From JAFDBW01 sp963723355 (GTDB lineage Bacteria; Desulfobacterota; Desulfuromonadia; Desulfuromonadales; BM103), in assembly GCA_963723355.1 (NCBI GenBank), contig CAVRQQ010000022.1, positions 62,001-126,000 of the forward strand: a stretch of DNA of 64,000 nt. The letters are read 5' to 3'. The notes under the pieces are model-generated. The model was not told the DNA's origin. It saw only the letters and a program-made list of their open reading frames with translations, and ran no database searches. A program made the position numbers and the translations under genes. Below are positions 45,423-54,886 of the stretch, piece by piece (the stretch's first letter is position 1; every line of letters begins with the position of its first letter).

Positions 45423-45460
45423 AAGCTAAGCCCCTTTTTATGGGGGTTTAGCTTTTTTTT
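45423..45460 (+). terminator. Intrinsic terminator after pilR
   Basis: AAGCTAAGCCCC (45423-45434) pairs with GGGGTTTAGCTT (45443-45454, one G-T wobble) around an eight-base loop, with T residues to 45460. It ends the pilBTCSR transcript ahead of the pilA promoter. Confidence 0.85.
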
Positions 45461-45466
45461 AGCAGT

Positions 45467-45482
45467 TGGCATAGCGTTTGCT
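45467..45482 (+). promoter_or_regulatory. Sigma-54 promoter of pilA
   Basis: TGGCAT-AGCGT-TTGCT matches the consensus TGGCAC-N5-TTGCW at nearly every position, with GG at 45468-45469 and GC at 45480-45481, the required 12 bases apart. Geobacter pilA is known to depend on sigma-54 and PilR. An AGGAG ribosome site lies at about 45547. Confidence 0.9.
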
Positions 45483-45559
45483 ACTATGTGATACCGTATT
45501 CGGAAATTTCATCTGAAACGACATAGGACAAAACGTCCACATTCGAAAGGAGAAAGACT

Positions 45560-45785
45560 ATGCTCAAGAAGTTCCGTAAGAACCAAAAGGGTTTCACCCT
45601 GATCGAGCTGCTGATCGTTGTTGCGATCATCGGCATCCTCGCTGCTATCGCTATCCCTCAGTTCTCTTCCTATCGTCAGAAGGCCTATAACAGTGCCGCC
45701 CAGAGCGATCTGAAGAACATGAAGACCGGCATGGAAGCCTTCCATGTCAGACAACCAGCAGTATCCAGACGATATGTCATTTTAA
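45560..45785 (+). CDS. pilA: Short type IVa pilin PilA (candidate conductive pilin), one frame break near the 3' end
   Basis: Eleven-residue leader (MLKKFRKNQKG) cut before FTLIELLIVVAIIGILAAIA, with Glu5. As given, the frame runs to 45796 and ends in a non-pilin tail (HVRQPAVSRR...). Removing one C at 45742-45743 gives EAFMSDNQQYPDDMSF and TAA at 45783-45785, which matches the Geobacter pilin end (ADDQTYPPES) in character. The mature product is then 63 residues with seven aromatics at 1, 24, 27, 32, 50, 57 and 63. Five of these positions (1, 24, 27, 32, 57) coincide with those of the conductive G. sulfurreducens pilin. Fibre conductivity is inferred from that pattern. Confidence 0.88.
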
Positions 45786-45817
45786 TTAACTCTTAAAATA
45801 GTGAAAGGATAATAATA

Positions 45818-46186
45818 ATGAAAAAGATAATTCTTCTGACCGTGTTGGTTAGCTTCGTGATTGCCGGTTCTGCTATGGCTACAACGCTTACTGCAACTAC
45901 TGATCAGGATGGCGCAACTTTAAGTGCAGTTTCTCCTGCAAGTGGGGTCATTGGCAAGTGTTCCACGGGTGTCCGTATCGGTGTCACTTATGATGATGCC
46001 AATGGCAGCGGTTATTCGATGATCACGACGCATAAGAGCGGTTCCAAGTACTACGGCTCCGCATTTGATTCCACGTCCATCTTTGTTCAGAGCCCGGCTG
46101 GTGATATCAATGCCGCTTTTTCTGCTGCTGTGCCTTCGACATCGGTCTCTGCAACGGCGTTCCCCTCACCATGGTCTTCCCTGTAA
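45818..46186 (+). CDS. spc: Short pilin chaperone Spc-like protein (separate pilin C-terminal domain)
   Basis: A 122-residue exported protein (signal LLTVLVSFVIAGSAMA) located 32 bases after pilA. Conserved patterns VTYDDANGSGYSMIT, HKSGSKYYGSAFDST and the terminal PWSSL resemble GSU1497 of G. sulfurreducens, which follows pilA there and stabilises the short pilin. In evolution the long pilin appears split into PilA-N and this part. It has no pilin N-terminal helix, so it is not itself a subunit of ordinary type. A strong terminator follows. Confidence 0.78.
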   Translation: MKKIILLTVLVSFVIAGSAMATTLTATTDQDGATLSAVSPASGVIGKCSTGVRIGVTYDDANGSGYSMITTHKSGSKYYGSAFDSTSIFVQSPAGDINAAFSAAVPSTSVSATAFPSPWSSL

Positions 46187-46209
46187 GACCAACTTAGATG
46201 TAAAACTTG

Positions 46210-46243
46210 CAGCCGGCGAAGAGAAGTCTTCGCCGGCTGTTTT
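46210..46243 (+). terminator. Intrinsic terminator after pilA-spc
   Basis: A perfect 13-bp stem (CAGCCGGCGAAGA and TCTTCGCCGGCTG) with a GAAG tetraloop, 46210-46239, followed by TTTTG TTT. Starts 24 bases after the spc stop. Confidence 0.94.
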
Positions 46244-46304
46244 GTTTCTAAACGCTTTTATGTGATGATTCACTTGTTTTCGCTTATTTGTCGGGGGCTG
46301 AATA

Positions 46305-46333
46305 TTGACAAATATTGCCGGGATGGGCAGGAT
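46305..46333 (+). promoter_or_regulatory. Possible promoter of the ABC/glycan operon
   Basis: A perfect TTGACA at 46305-46310 is followed after 17 bases by CAGGAT, a weak -10 box. It lies between the pilA-spc terminator and the first ABC gene, where a promoter is required. Confidence 0.35.
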
Positions 46334-46398
46334 ACAAACGTTATAAGTAATGACCCCTATTCTTTTGAATTGATTCACTATTGCGACTCGGAAATATT

Positions 46399-47205
46399 AT
46401 GTATCGATCTCTCTTTGCCTTGATTGCTAGTAACCTGCGCATGATCTTGCGCGACCGTATTCTGCATGGCGTCGCCGGCGTCGCCCTGGTCATGTTGTTC
46501 CTGGTCCCGGCCTTCAGTTCGTTCTCCATGAGGCAGATGCAGGAAGTTTCCGTCACACTGTCTCTGTCGACGAACTCACTGATGCTGCTGGTTGTGACGC
46601 TGCTGCTGGCGACGTCGTCGATCTGGCGCGACGTTGAGCGACGTTATACGTCATCCGTGCTGACCTTGCCGATCAGCAGGGTGACTTACCTGCTGGCCAA
46701 GTACTGTTCCATCGCCATTTTTATTGCTCTTTGTGGTATTATTCTGCTTGTCATTACGGCGGTGGTGGTGAAGATCTCGACGTTGGAGTACCCTTCCGAC
46801 CTGCCGATCGCCTGGGGCACGATAGCCCTTGCGATCGCGGCCGATGTTGTTAAGTGTTACCTGCTGACGGGTGTGGCCATCTTGCTCTCCGCAGTCAGTA
46901 CATCGTTCTTTCTGCCTTTTTTCGGTTCATTGGCCATCTATCTTGCTGGTAGCGCCTCGCAGGAGGTTTTTGAGTACGTCACCGGCCAGTTCGGTAAAGA
47001 CCTCAGCGAAGTCTCGGTTGCATTGATCAAGGGAGTTTATTATCTCCTGCCGAATTTCTCGGCATTCAATTTCAAGGTTCATGCAGTGTATGTGTTGCCG
47101 GTCACTGCCGAAGCTCTGCTGTTCCCCGCAGTGTATTTCCTTACTTATACCAGTATTTTGCTTGGACTGGCTATTTGGGCTTTTAACCGGAGGGAGTTGC
47201 CCTGA
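46399..47205 (+). CDS. ABC-2 type transporter permease
   Basis: A 268-residue permease with six hydrophobic segments (GVALVMLFLVPAFSSFS, SLMLLVVTLLLATSSIW, CSIAIFIALCGIILLVITAV, and three more), consistent with an ABC-2 exporter subunit. ATG at 46399 is preferred over TTG at 46381. The ATPase partner is encoded two genes downstream, with a TPR-like protein between. Syntenic genes in Geobacter belong to the xap cluster next to pilA, needed for an extracellular matrix polysaccharide; the cargo here is unknown. Confidence 0.8.
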   Translation: MYRSLFALIASNLRMILRDRILHGVAGVALVMLFLVPAFSSFSMRQMQEVSVTLSLSTNSLMLLVVTLLLATSSIWRDVERRYTSSVLTLPISRVTYLLAKYCSIAIFIALCGIILLVITAVVVKISTLEYPSDLPIAWGTIALAIAADVVKCYLLTGVAILLSAVSTSFFLPFFGSLAIYLAGSASQEVFEYVTGQFGKDLSEVSVALIKGVYYLLPNFSAFNFKVHAVYVLPVTAEALLFPAVYFLTYTSILLGLAIWAFNRRELP

Positions 47206-48047
47206 TGCAGCTCAGGCTCCTGTTCATACTTTTTGTTTCAGGTTACCTCTTTCTCCTGCAGCCCTTTTCCCTATACATGCAGCAGCGGCCCGTTGCTGTG
47301 AAATTGGGTTACACACCGCATCCCCAGATTCTGAAAATTTCTGCAGCAGATCATAATCTTGTCGTGGCAGAAGCCATGCTGCTGAATGTCCTTTTCTATT
47401 ATGGCACTCTCATCGAGAACTTTCAGGAGAACATTATCGTTCGACCAGAGTACCTGAATATGTACCAGACCCTGCAAGCAGCTTCGATCCTTGATCCTTA
47501 TAATCAAGACAATTATTATTTTGCCCAGGCTGCATTCACCTGGGAGCTTGGGCGCGTCGAGGAAGTCAACGCACTGTTGAAGCGGGGAACCGAGAGCCGT
47601 ACCTGGGACCCCTGGTTGCCATTTTACATCGGTTTCAACTATGCCTACTTTCTTAAGGATTATCAGTCTGCGGCTCCTTATATGAAAATGGCTGCGGAAC
47701 GTTCAGGTAACCCGCTCTTTACCAGGCTGGCTGCACGCTATTTTTATGAATCGGAAAATACCGACCTGGGACTGCTTTTTCTGAATACCATGATTGATCA
47801 GGCCAAAGATAAAACTGTGAAGTTGACCTATACGATAAGGCGTGATGCTCTCGTTGCCATCAAACGGATTGAATCTGCGGTAGAGAAGTTCAAGGCAGAG
47901 TTCGGCGTCATGCCTGAAACGATTGCGGTTCTGGTTGCAAAAGGATACCTTGACGAGGCTCCGGTAGATCCTTACGGGGGCGAATTTTATTTCGATGAAG
48001 CTGGACGAACCAGGACAACGAGCAAACTCGCTGCACCGGATATGTGA
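47205..48047 (+). CDS. TPR-like membrane-anchored protein with pseudopilin-like tail
   Basis: A 280-residue protein with an N-terminal anchor (LLFILFVSGYLFLLQPFSLY) and TPR-like helices in the middle (ILDPYNQDNYYFAQAAFTWE, LPFYIGFNYAYFLKDYQSAA). The C-terminal 60 residues (IKRIESAVEKFKAEFGVMPE, LVAKGYLDEAPVDPYGGEFY) resemble the soluble end of GspG-type pseudopilins. It overlaps the permease stop (TGATG) and sits between permease and ATPase genes, so it is probably an accessory part of that exporter. The family was not identified more closely. Confidence 0.6.
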   Translation: MQLRLLFILFVSGYLFLLQPFSLYMQQRPVAVKLGYTPHPQILKISAADHNLVVAEAMLLNVLFYYGTLIENFQENIIVRPEYLNMYQTLQAASILDPYNQDNYYFAQAAFTWELGRVEEVNALLKRGTESRTWDPWLPFYIGFNYAYFLKDYQSAAPYMKMAAERSGNPLFTRLAARYFYESENTDLGLLFLNTMIDQAKDKTVKLTYTIRRDALVAIKRIESAVEKFKAEFGVMPETIAVLVAKGYLDEAPVDPYGGEFYFDEAGRTRTTSKLAAPDM

Positions 48048-48055
48048 GCATTTTT

Positions 48056-48974
48056 ATGAATCCAAAGCCAATTGACATACAGGAATTAAGCAAAGTATTC
48101 CGAACCAAGCGCGGGCGTAAAATCCTGGCGCTCGACAGTTTGACTCTTCAGGTCGAAGAAGGGGAAGTGTTCGGTTTTCTTGGTCCAAATGGTGCGGGTA
48201 AAAGCACCTCCATTAAAACCCTGGTCGGTCAAATAAAAGCGACTGGCGGGACAGCCAGAATATTCGGCTGTCCGGTCGATAACTCTGAATCAAGAAAACG
48301 GATCGGTTACCTCCCAGAAAACCCCGCTTTATATGATTTCCTTACCGCAAGAGAGTTTTTGAAGACTGGTTGGCTGTACCTTTGGTATGGATGACAACAC
48401 GATTGCAAAAGAGAGCTTAAGGGTTCTCGAATTACTCGATTTAACTGATGCGTCTGAACGTCCGATCCGTGGGTACAGCAAAGGCATGGTCCAACGTTTA
48501 GGGCTAGCGCAAACTTTATTGCATGACCCGGATCTTTATATCCTCGACGAGCCGATGAGCGGGCTCGATCCGCTGGGTCGCGCCCTGGTCAAAGACATCA
48601 TGGTTGACCTGAAAAAGCGTGGCAAGACGGTATTTTTCAGCACCCATGTGACCGCTGATGTGGAAGCTGTCTGTGACCGGGTTGCGGTGATTGTCGGCGG
48701 TAAACTACAAGCCGTGAACGTTGTCAGTGATCTCCTGGACAAAGGGATCGTGGGTTATACCCTGCAGCTCAGGAATTGTCCGGACAAGGTTCTTGAAGAT
48801 GTTGAGGTGATAAACAGTTCTGCGGAGATCCGGGAGGTGTTCATATCTCGTTCTGAGCTGAGTGAATTTACATCCAGAATAACTAATGCAGGTGGTGAAA
48901 TCATGCTGGTCGAGCCGCGTCGTCGCAACCTGGAACAGTTTTTTCTGGATGTCGTACATCGTGAGACAGGATGA
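48056..48974 (+). CDS. ABC transporter ATP-binding protein (one frame break), XapD-like position
   Basis: Repaired product of about 305 residues: Walker A GFLGPNGAGKSTSIKTL, Q-loop region IGYLPENPALYDF, signature YSKGMVQRLGLAQTL, Walker B DLYILDEPMSGLDP, and H-loop FFSTHV. A C-terminal 80-residue extension follows. Frame 2 changes to frame 0 near 48368; removing one G gives REFLKTVGCTFGMDDN. GTG at 48044 overlaps the upstream stop, but ATG at 48056 is the better start. In G. sulfurreducens an ABC ATPase (xapD, GSU1501) lies at the equivalent place after pilA and is needed for the anchoring polysaccharide; equivalence here is by position. Confidence 0.85.
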
Positions 48975-50723
48975 TTATCAGACCGGTTTTCCAGCTGCTT
49001 CTGTTGATGTTCTGCACGCTGGGTGTTTATTATCCAACGATCTTTGCTCCTTTCAATTCGCTGGATGATCAACTTCTGGTTAATCAGTTGTTGAATCAGC
49101 ATGGTTTTGAGCTTTCACGACATTTCTCTCCTGGTGGGACCTACGACTATTTCCGGCCACTTCTGACCCTGAGCTTTGAACTGGACAAATATGTGGGAGG
49201 GCTGCAGGAGACCTTCATGCATTTCGTGAATGTCCTCCTGCATTCAATCAATGTTCTGCTCGTGTATCTGTTGGCGCTGCGCTTTTGCAAACTTGACCAG
49301 CAAAAAGCAGGGTGGATTCCTTTCACCGCAGCGGCCTTGTTTGCTCTGCACCCCATCAACAGTGAAGCAGTCAACTGGATTATGGGGCGCACCGATATTC
49401 TCGCAGGCGTATTCGTCTTCCTCTCCTTGATTTGCTTGATTCGTGCCTTTGAAAAACAGAGCAACCTCTGGCTGGTCGGAAGCGCGCTGGCCTTTTTCCT
49501 GGGAGCACTTTGCAAGGAAACGGCGCTGTTCATGATCCCCGGGGCATGTTTCCTGCTGCTGTGCCATGCAGAACCACATCTCAGAAGGTGGCGTGGTCGT
49601 TGGATGACTCCGGTTTATTACGGTATCGCCATTCTAGGTTACTTCTCTTTGCGCTGGCACGCTTTCCAGGTGGACCGGGGCGTTGAGTTTACGAACAAGG
49701 TTGTGAGCAACGTTGTAGAAACGGCCACCCAGCCAGCAGTTGCCGCACAACCTGAGGCAGCGACATTATTTGATTTGGCAAATACCCTGCTTAAAGCCAG
49801 CGGTTTTTATTTTACAAAGTTGCTGCAGCCTCTGCCTCTGAATTTTGCGATCCACCGCATAGAGTCTTACTATATTGTGCCAGGGGTAATCCTCCTGCTG
49901 TTGCTTGTGTGGCTGGCCTGGAGAAGGAAATTGGTTGGCTGGCTCGTGATCGTTTCTGCTTCTATTGCCGTTTCAGCGCTGTTTGTCGTCCTGACCGGAC
50001 TGGCCTGGACGCCGCTCGCAGAACGCTACATGTATATCCCCTGCGGTGTTTTGATGGTCGGATTGGTCTCCGGCAGTGCAATTGGATTGCGCAGGATGGA
50101 CTATGAGCCGACTCGGGATGTTGATTATCCCGCTCCTGATTATTTTTTCAGGATGGGTGACTGCCAATCGAAACATCGTCTGGCAGGACAACCTGACGCT
50201 TTACCAGGATACCGTGCAGAAGTCGCCGGGTTTTGCGCCGGCGGTCAATGAACTGGCTCTTGCCCTGAAAGCACACAATCGACACGAAGAAGCCAACCAA
50301 TTGCTCTCTGCTAATCAGATGCCCGCTGGTGATAATGCCGCGATAAATAAGGCTGTGTAGTATTGGCAGCAGGGGGACTATCCTGCTGCACGGGATCATC
50401 TCATACAACTGCTGAAAGTTGCTCCTGACAATCAGAAAACCAGAATACTGGAAAAACTGGTCGATATAACTACTCAATATTCCAATGATATTGACAATGA
50501 GGCCTTGAAACAAAACGGCTACAGAGATATCCTTGGGTGGCTTGAGAGGATTACCGCAATTTCAACGACGGGGTTCAATTATTATCGGATCGGGCGAGTT
50601 CATTTGGTCCTTGGTGACAAGGAGTCCGCACAAACGGCCTTTGCAAGGGCGGCCGAACTTTTCCCGGAGGACTCCCTTTACAAAAAGCCGGCAGAGAAAT
50701 TGGCCAGGGATCTGGCAAAATGA
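48971..50723 (+). CDS. Polytopic membrane protein with C-terminal TPR region (one frame break, one in-frame TAG)
   Basis: About 583 residues after repair. The first 400 residues hold roughly ten hydrophobic segments with a DxxxxP-type loop and the motif WIMGRTDILAGVFVFLS common to TMTC-like/PMT-related membrane proteins of bacteria; WTPLAERYMYIP precedes the last helix. TPR units follow (NELALALKAHNRHEEANQLL, GRVHLVLGDKESAQTAFARA). One extra G in GGG at 50115-50117 breaks the frame (repair: TRMLIIPLLIIFSG). A TAG at 50358-50360 sits within the TPR part where CAG would fit (KAV-stop-YWQQGDYPAA). Probably a glycosyltransferase-like membrane protein of the polysaccharide pathway. Confidence 0.7.
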
Positions 50724-51565
50724 ATCCATATGCATTGATCAAACTGATTAGGCCGAAACAGTGGATCAAGAACCTGATGGTGTTCTTTCCGCCTTTTCTT
50801 AGCGGGTCTCTGTTTCATGAAGGGGTGCTGGCTAAAGGAGTCGTTCCTTTTTTGGCATTCTGCTGCGCATCCAGTGCCTCTTACATATTCAACGACATCC
50901 AGGATCGGGGCCGGGACGCCTTGCATCCCCGTAAAAAGCAACGACCTCTGGCAACAGGAGAGGTCTCTGTTCGTTCAGCATTCTCACTGCTCTTGTTACT
51001 GTTGTCGGCCGCGCTGTTGCTCGGTTATTCCGTGTCGCCGCTCTTCCTGTTATATGTGGTCATATACCTCGCCGTCTCGGGCGCCTATTCGATGCTTCTC
51101 AAGCATCTGCCGATATTTGATATCTTCGTTATCTCGTTCGGTTTTGTCTTGCGTCTTTACGGTGGGGGCGAAGCCTTTGGGGTCTATGTTTCGGACTGGC
51201 TGTTCCTGAGTGTCTTTTTGCTGGCTCTGTTTCTCAGTGTCGGCAAACGCTATAGTGAACAACGGATGCTGGATGATGCCGCAGGCGCCCATCGCAGTAC
51301 TCTCGATGCTTATCCGGTGGGTTTTCTTGAGGGTGCAATGTATCTCTCCGGATCAGCGGTCCTGATTACCTATGCCATGTATGCGATCAACAGACCTCTG
51401 ATGGTCTACACGGTCCCGCTCTGTGTTTTCGGCTTGTTGCGTTACCTGATGCACATCAAATCGGGAGGGGAAGGAGACCCCGCTGAGACCCTCCTCAAAG
51501 ACCCGACTCTGTTGGTGGTCGGTATCCTTTGGGCGGTCATGGTCGGTGTAAGTGCCACTCAATGA
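50720..51565 (+). CDS. UbiA-family prenyltransferase, decaprenyl-phosphate phosphoribosyltransferase-like
   Basis: A 281-residue polytopic enzyme with the first Asp-rich motif NDIQDRGRDALHPRKKQRPL and the second region YSEQRMLDD. The arrangement IRPKQWIKNLMVFFPPFLSG and RPLATG is typical of the DPPR synthase branch (UbiA homologue acting on polyprenyl phosphate and PRPP) rather than quinone synthesis. DPPR synthases start the path to decaprenyl-phospho-arabinose in mycobacteria; in Gram-negative glycan loci the product may supply a pentose. It overlaps both neighbours by four bases. Confidence 0.75.
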   Translation: MNPYALIKLIRPKQWIKNLMVFFPPFLSGSLFHEGVLAKGVVPFLAFCCASSASYIFNDIQDRGRDALHPRKKQRPLATGEVSVRSAFSLLLLLLSAALLLGYSVSPLFLLYVVIYLAVSGAYSMLLKHLPIFDIFVISFGFVLRLYGGGEAFGVYVSDWLFLSVFLLALFLSVGKRYSEQRMLDDAAGAHRSTLDAYPVGFLEGAMYLSGSAVLITYAMYAINRPLMVYTVPLCVFGLLRYLMHIKSGGEGDPAETLLKDPTLLVVGILWAVMVGVSATQ

Positions 51566-52594
51566 AACGTGTTTACGTACTGCTCGTCAATTGGAACGGC
51601 TGGGCGGATACGATCGAGTGTCTGGAGAGTGTCTTTCGACTCGATTACCCCGTATACAAGGTCATTGTCTGTGACAATGATTCCTCGGACGACTCCATCG
51701 ACAAAATCGTTGACTGGGCTGAAGGTCGAATCGGTATCACCAGTACGGGTGTCGATCCCAAGCTTGTCGGCCTGACCTATCCTCCGATAGAAAAGCCCAT
51801 CTCATATACTGTTTATGACAGAACTCTGGCCGAAAAGGGTGGTGATAGGTCTCACGATCCAAGTCTAATACTCATCCGAACCGGGGGCAACCTTGGTTTT
51901 GCAGGCGGGAACAATGTCGGCCTGAGATACGCCTTGGCCCGCGACGACTTCGCTCACGTCTGGCTTCTTAATAATGACACCGTGGTTGACTCTCGAGCAC
52001 TTGCAGAAATGGTTGAGCGAATGGACCAGGCCCCTGATGCAGGGATGTGCGGGTCCACTTTAGCTTTTTATCATCAGCCTGAGCGCATTCAAGCAAGAGG
52101 AGGAGGGTGGTATTGCAAGTGGATCGGCCTGCCCTGGCACATCGGCCAGCTCGGCAGGGTCAGTGACCAGGTCTCAACTCAATCTGTTGAAAAGCGGATG
52201 AACTATGTGGTTGGAGCGTCGATGCTGGTCAGCCGGGAAATTCTTTTGCAGGTCGGCCTGATGTGTGAAGATTACTTCTTGTTCTTCGAAGAAGTCGATT
52301 GGGCGCTAAGGTGTAAAGGGCTCTTTAAATTGGTTTATGCTCCCGGATAGTCTTGTTTATCACAAGCTCGGAAAGAGTATCGGTACGGCCTCTAATCCAG
52401 CCCGCAAGAGCGCTGTTTGCGATTACTATTCCATTCGGAATCGCTTGATTTTTACGCGGAAATTTTTCCCGACAGCTTTGCTGACAATTTACCCTTCACT
52501 GGTTTTTGCTTTGCTGCATCGATTGATTCACAGACGTTATGATCTGGTCAGAATGGTTTGGAACGTGTTGCTGGGTCGTGATGCCGCTCCCTGA
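51562..52594 (+). CDS. Glycosyltransferase family 2, rhamnosyltransferase-like (one frame break)
   Basis: Repaired product of about 343 residues. It opens with VYVLLVNWNGWADTIECLES and VIVCDNDSSDDS, then GNLGFAGGNNVGLRYAL, VWLLNNDTVVD (metal-binding DxD-like NND) and FFLFFEEVDWALR-type acceptor region (YFLFFEEVDWALRCKG). Such GT-A enzymes of the WcaA/RfbN group add sugars to lipid-linked glycans. ATG at 51562 overlaps the upstream stop. One extra G at 52345-52346 breaks the frame; removal restores VYAPDSLVYHKLGKSIG and an 80-residue C terminus. Confidence 0.85.
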
Positions 52595-52663
52595 AATCAT
52601 GGAGACCTGTTCACGATTTATCGGGTGCAACGACTTTCTTCTTATATGAATGAATAATAGATT

Positions 52664-54579
52664 ATGGCCTGGATCTTATTTGTTGCATTGATTTTTTTTG
52701 TGCTGGTTTTTTACAAGAAGCACGATTTGCGTGAGTCGATAATTTTTGGCTCTCTCGCCTTTTCGGCTGTTCTGTTGGCAACGACTGAATTGTTGTCTTC
52801 GATCGAGTGGATAACATTTACCGGTAATTTGCCTGCTTGGGTGTTGATAGATCTTTCCTTGTTTGTCTATATCTTTAAAAAGATCGGTTTCAAGAATTCG
52901 TTCTACAAACTCAAGAATTCTTTGTCGTCTATTGATCATAATTGTTTCCTGTGGATGATTGCTATTGCGTTGCTGGTGACGTTCGTTGTCGCTCTCGTTG
53001 CAGCGCCTAACAATTATGACTCGATGACTTACCATATGACTCGTGTCGCCTACTGGATGCAACATCACACGGTCGCACATTTCCCGACCCATAATACCCG
53101 CCAAATTTTCATGAGTCCTTGGGTCGAGTACGTCATCCTCCATCTGCAAGTGCTCAGTTTCGGGTCTGACCGTCTGGTGAACCTTGTGCAGTGGGGAAGC
53201 TTATGCCGGGACTCTAATTATATCATCGCTGATAGCTGCCCATTTTTCTGTCAGTCGTGTTGCACAGTGGTTGGCGGCTCTCCTGGTTGCAACAACCCCG
53301 ATGGCAATTCTCCAGGCGTCGTCGACACAGACTGACATGGCCTGCTCCTACTGGGTGCTTGTTTTTGCCTGGGCCACATTGAAGCTTGTGGCCTCGGATA
53401 CACGCAAAACTTCATTTTTTGGTGGGTTGGGGGCCTTGCCCTGGCGCTGGCGATTTCTACGAAAGGGACTGCCTATGTTTTCTGTGCGCCTTTGTGTTCT
53501 GGGACTCTTTCTTGTCAAATTGACCCACAAAAATTTCTATGAAATTGTCAAGGGCGGTTTTGTCCTCGCTGTCATAGTTTTGACTTTGAATGCACCACAT
53601 TATGCGAGAAATTTTGCAACCTTTGATGACCCCTTCGGGGACCCGGAAAGCTTGTTAAGGTTAAAAATCAAAAGCATTCTCTGGATGTCCTGGGCTCCAA
53701 CCTGCTGCGAAACATGTCTCTTCATCTGCAAACTCCCGTAGAAGAAATGAATAATGTCACCGAAAGGTGTGTTCAGCGAGTTACATGATTTGTGGAATAT
53801 TGATGTGTCTGACCCTGATACGACCTGGGGGGGACGATATCACTTGTTGAAATACAGCCTGCATGAGGATGTTGCGGGTAATATGCTTATGCTCTTGCTG
53901 ATTTCAACGCAATTGGAGTCCTGATATTCAAGAAAAGACTGGCGGTCTCAAATTTTATCTTGTGTGTTCCCTGGCAGGATTTCTCCTCTTTTCTCTTATG
54001 CTGAAATGGCAGCCTTGGGGGAGTCGTTTACAACTTCCGTTTTTCATGTTATGGGCACCCTTATGTTCTGTTGTCTTGACTGAATTGTGCCATTTGTCGC
54101 AAAGGTCTGTCGTTTTGCTGGCGTATTTCTGTTTCTTGGGCTCTCTTCCTTGGCTGTTTTATAATTCGAGTCGCCCCGTTCTACCGAACCAGTATAATGT
54201 CTCGAAAAATATCTTTCGGACTTCGCGGATTGCACAATATTTTAACTACAACAGGGAATTTGAAGTTCCTTATTATTATGCAATGCAAAAGCTCAACGAA
54301 ATGGATTGTAGAGAAGTAGGGTTGAAAACACACCTGGACAGTTATGAATATCCTTTGTTTGCCATCAAAAGAGATTAATCATCCTGGCGAACCGAGGTGA
54401 ACTTTCTATCCCTGTTTGTCGAGAATGCTTCTGCCGCTTTGTCACGTTGCTGATCCTGAGGTCTGTGCAATCATGGCGATTGACCAAGGGGACAACTGGC
54501 TGCCCTCAAATTCTTATGGTGCATGGAAAAGTGTTTATCGCAGAATCGGGTGCAGGTTTTTACTCCAGATTTTGATTAG
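52664..54579 (+). CDS. GT39-like integral membrane glycosyltransferase, multiply frame-broken
   Basis: The reading frame changes at least seven times, but a single protein of roughly 630 residues can be followed: APNNYDSMTYHMTRVAYWMQ (catalytic Asp loop of ArnT/GT39 proteins), ASSTQTDMACSYWVLVFAW, WVGGLALALAISTKGTAYVF, LHEDVAGNML, WQPWGSRLQLPFFM, a soluble end (ENASAAL, VADPEVCAIMAIDQGDNWLP) and finally NRVQVFTPDFD with TAG at 54577-54579. Breaks lie near 53206, 53420, 53500, 53680, 53785, 53905 and 53955, with a TAA at 54376 and further shifts near 54440 and 54550. It transfers sugars from polyprenyl carriers at the periplasmic face. Either very poor sequence or a pseudogene. Confidence 0.65.
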
Positions 54580-54862
54580 ATCCAGTCCTTCTGAGAGGCC
54601 ACTTCAAATCGGGCCTCATTCGCGACATCATTGGGCTGTTTGTATTTTAAAGAGAATCTGCGGGATCAATATTTTCTGACCCTTTGTTGTCACTGTTTTC
54701 CATGCTCATGCTGTTGATATGCAAATTTCGAAAACCGGACTTCCTGCTACCGAGTTTGATGCGCATGTGCTAGATTACACTGGTTAATTTAAAGTTGCCG
54801 GGTTTGGTGTTATTGTTTCGATTCGGCCTGGCGGACATCCTCTATGTCGAGATAAGCTGAAC
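54580..54862. other. 283-base gap with broken coding traces
   Basis: Short hydrophobic open stretches in the sense direction (for example near 54682-54770 and 54782-54855) look like pieces of a membrane protein, but no continuous frame or family can be made out. It may be a remnant of another gene or simply poor sequence. Confidence 0.3.
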
Positions 54863-54886
54863 ATGCTCCCAGAGGATTGTGTGCAC

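Noticed and set aside
43859..45472. Open leftward frame of 537 codons opposite pilR
   Set aside because: Shadow of PilR; it also runs through the pilR terminator.
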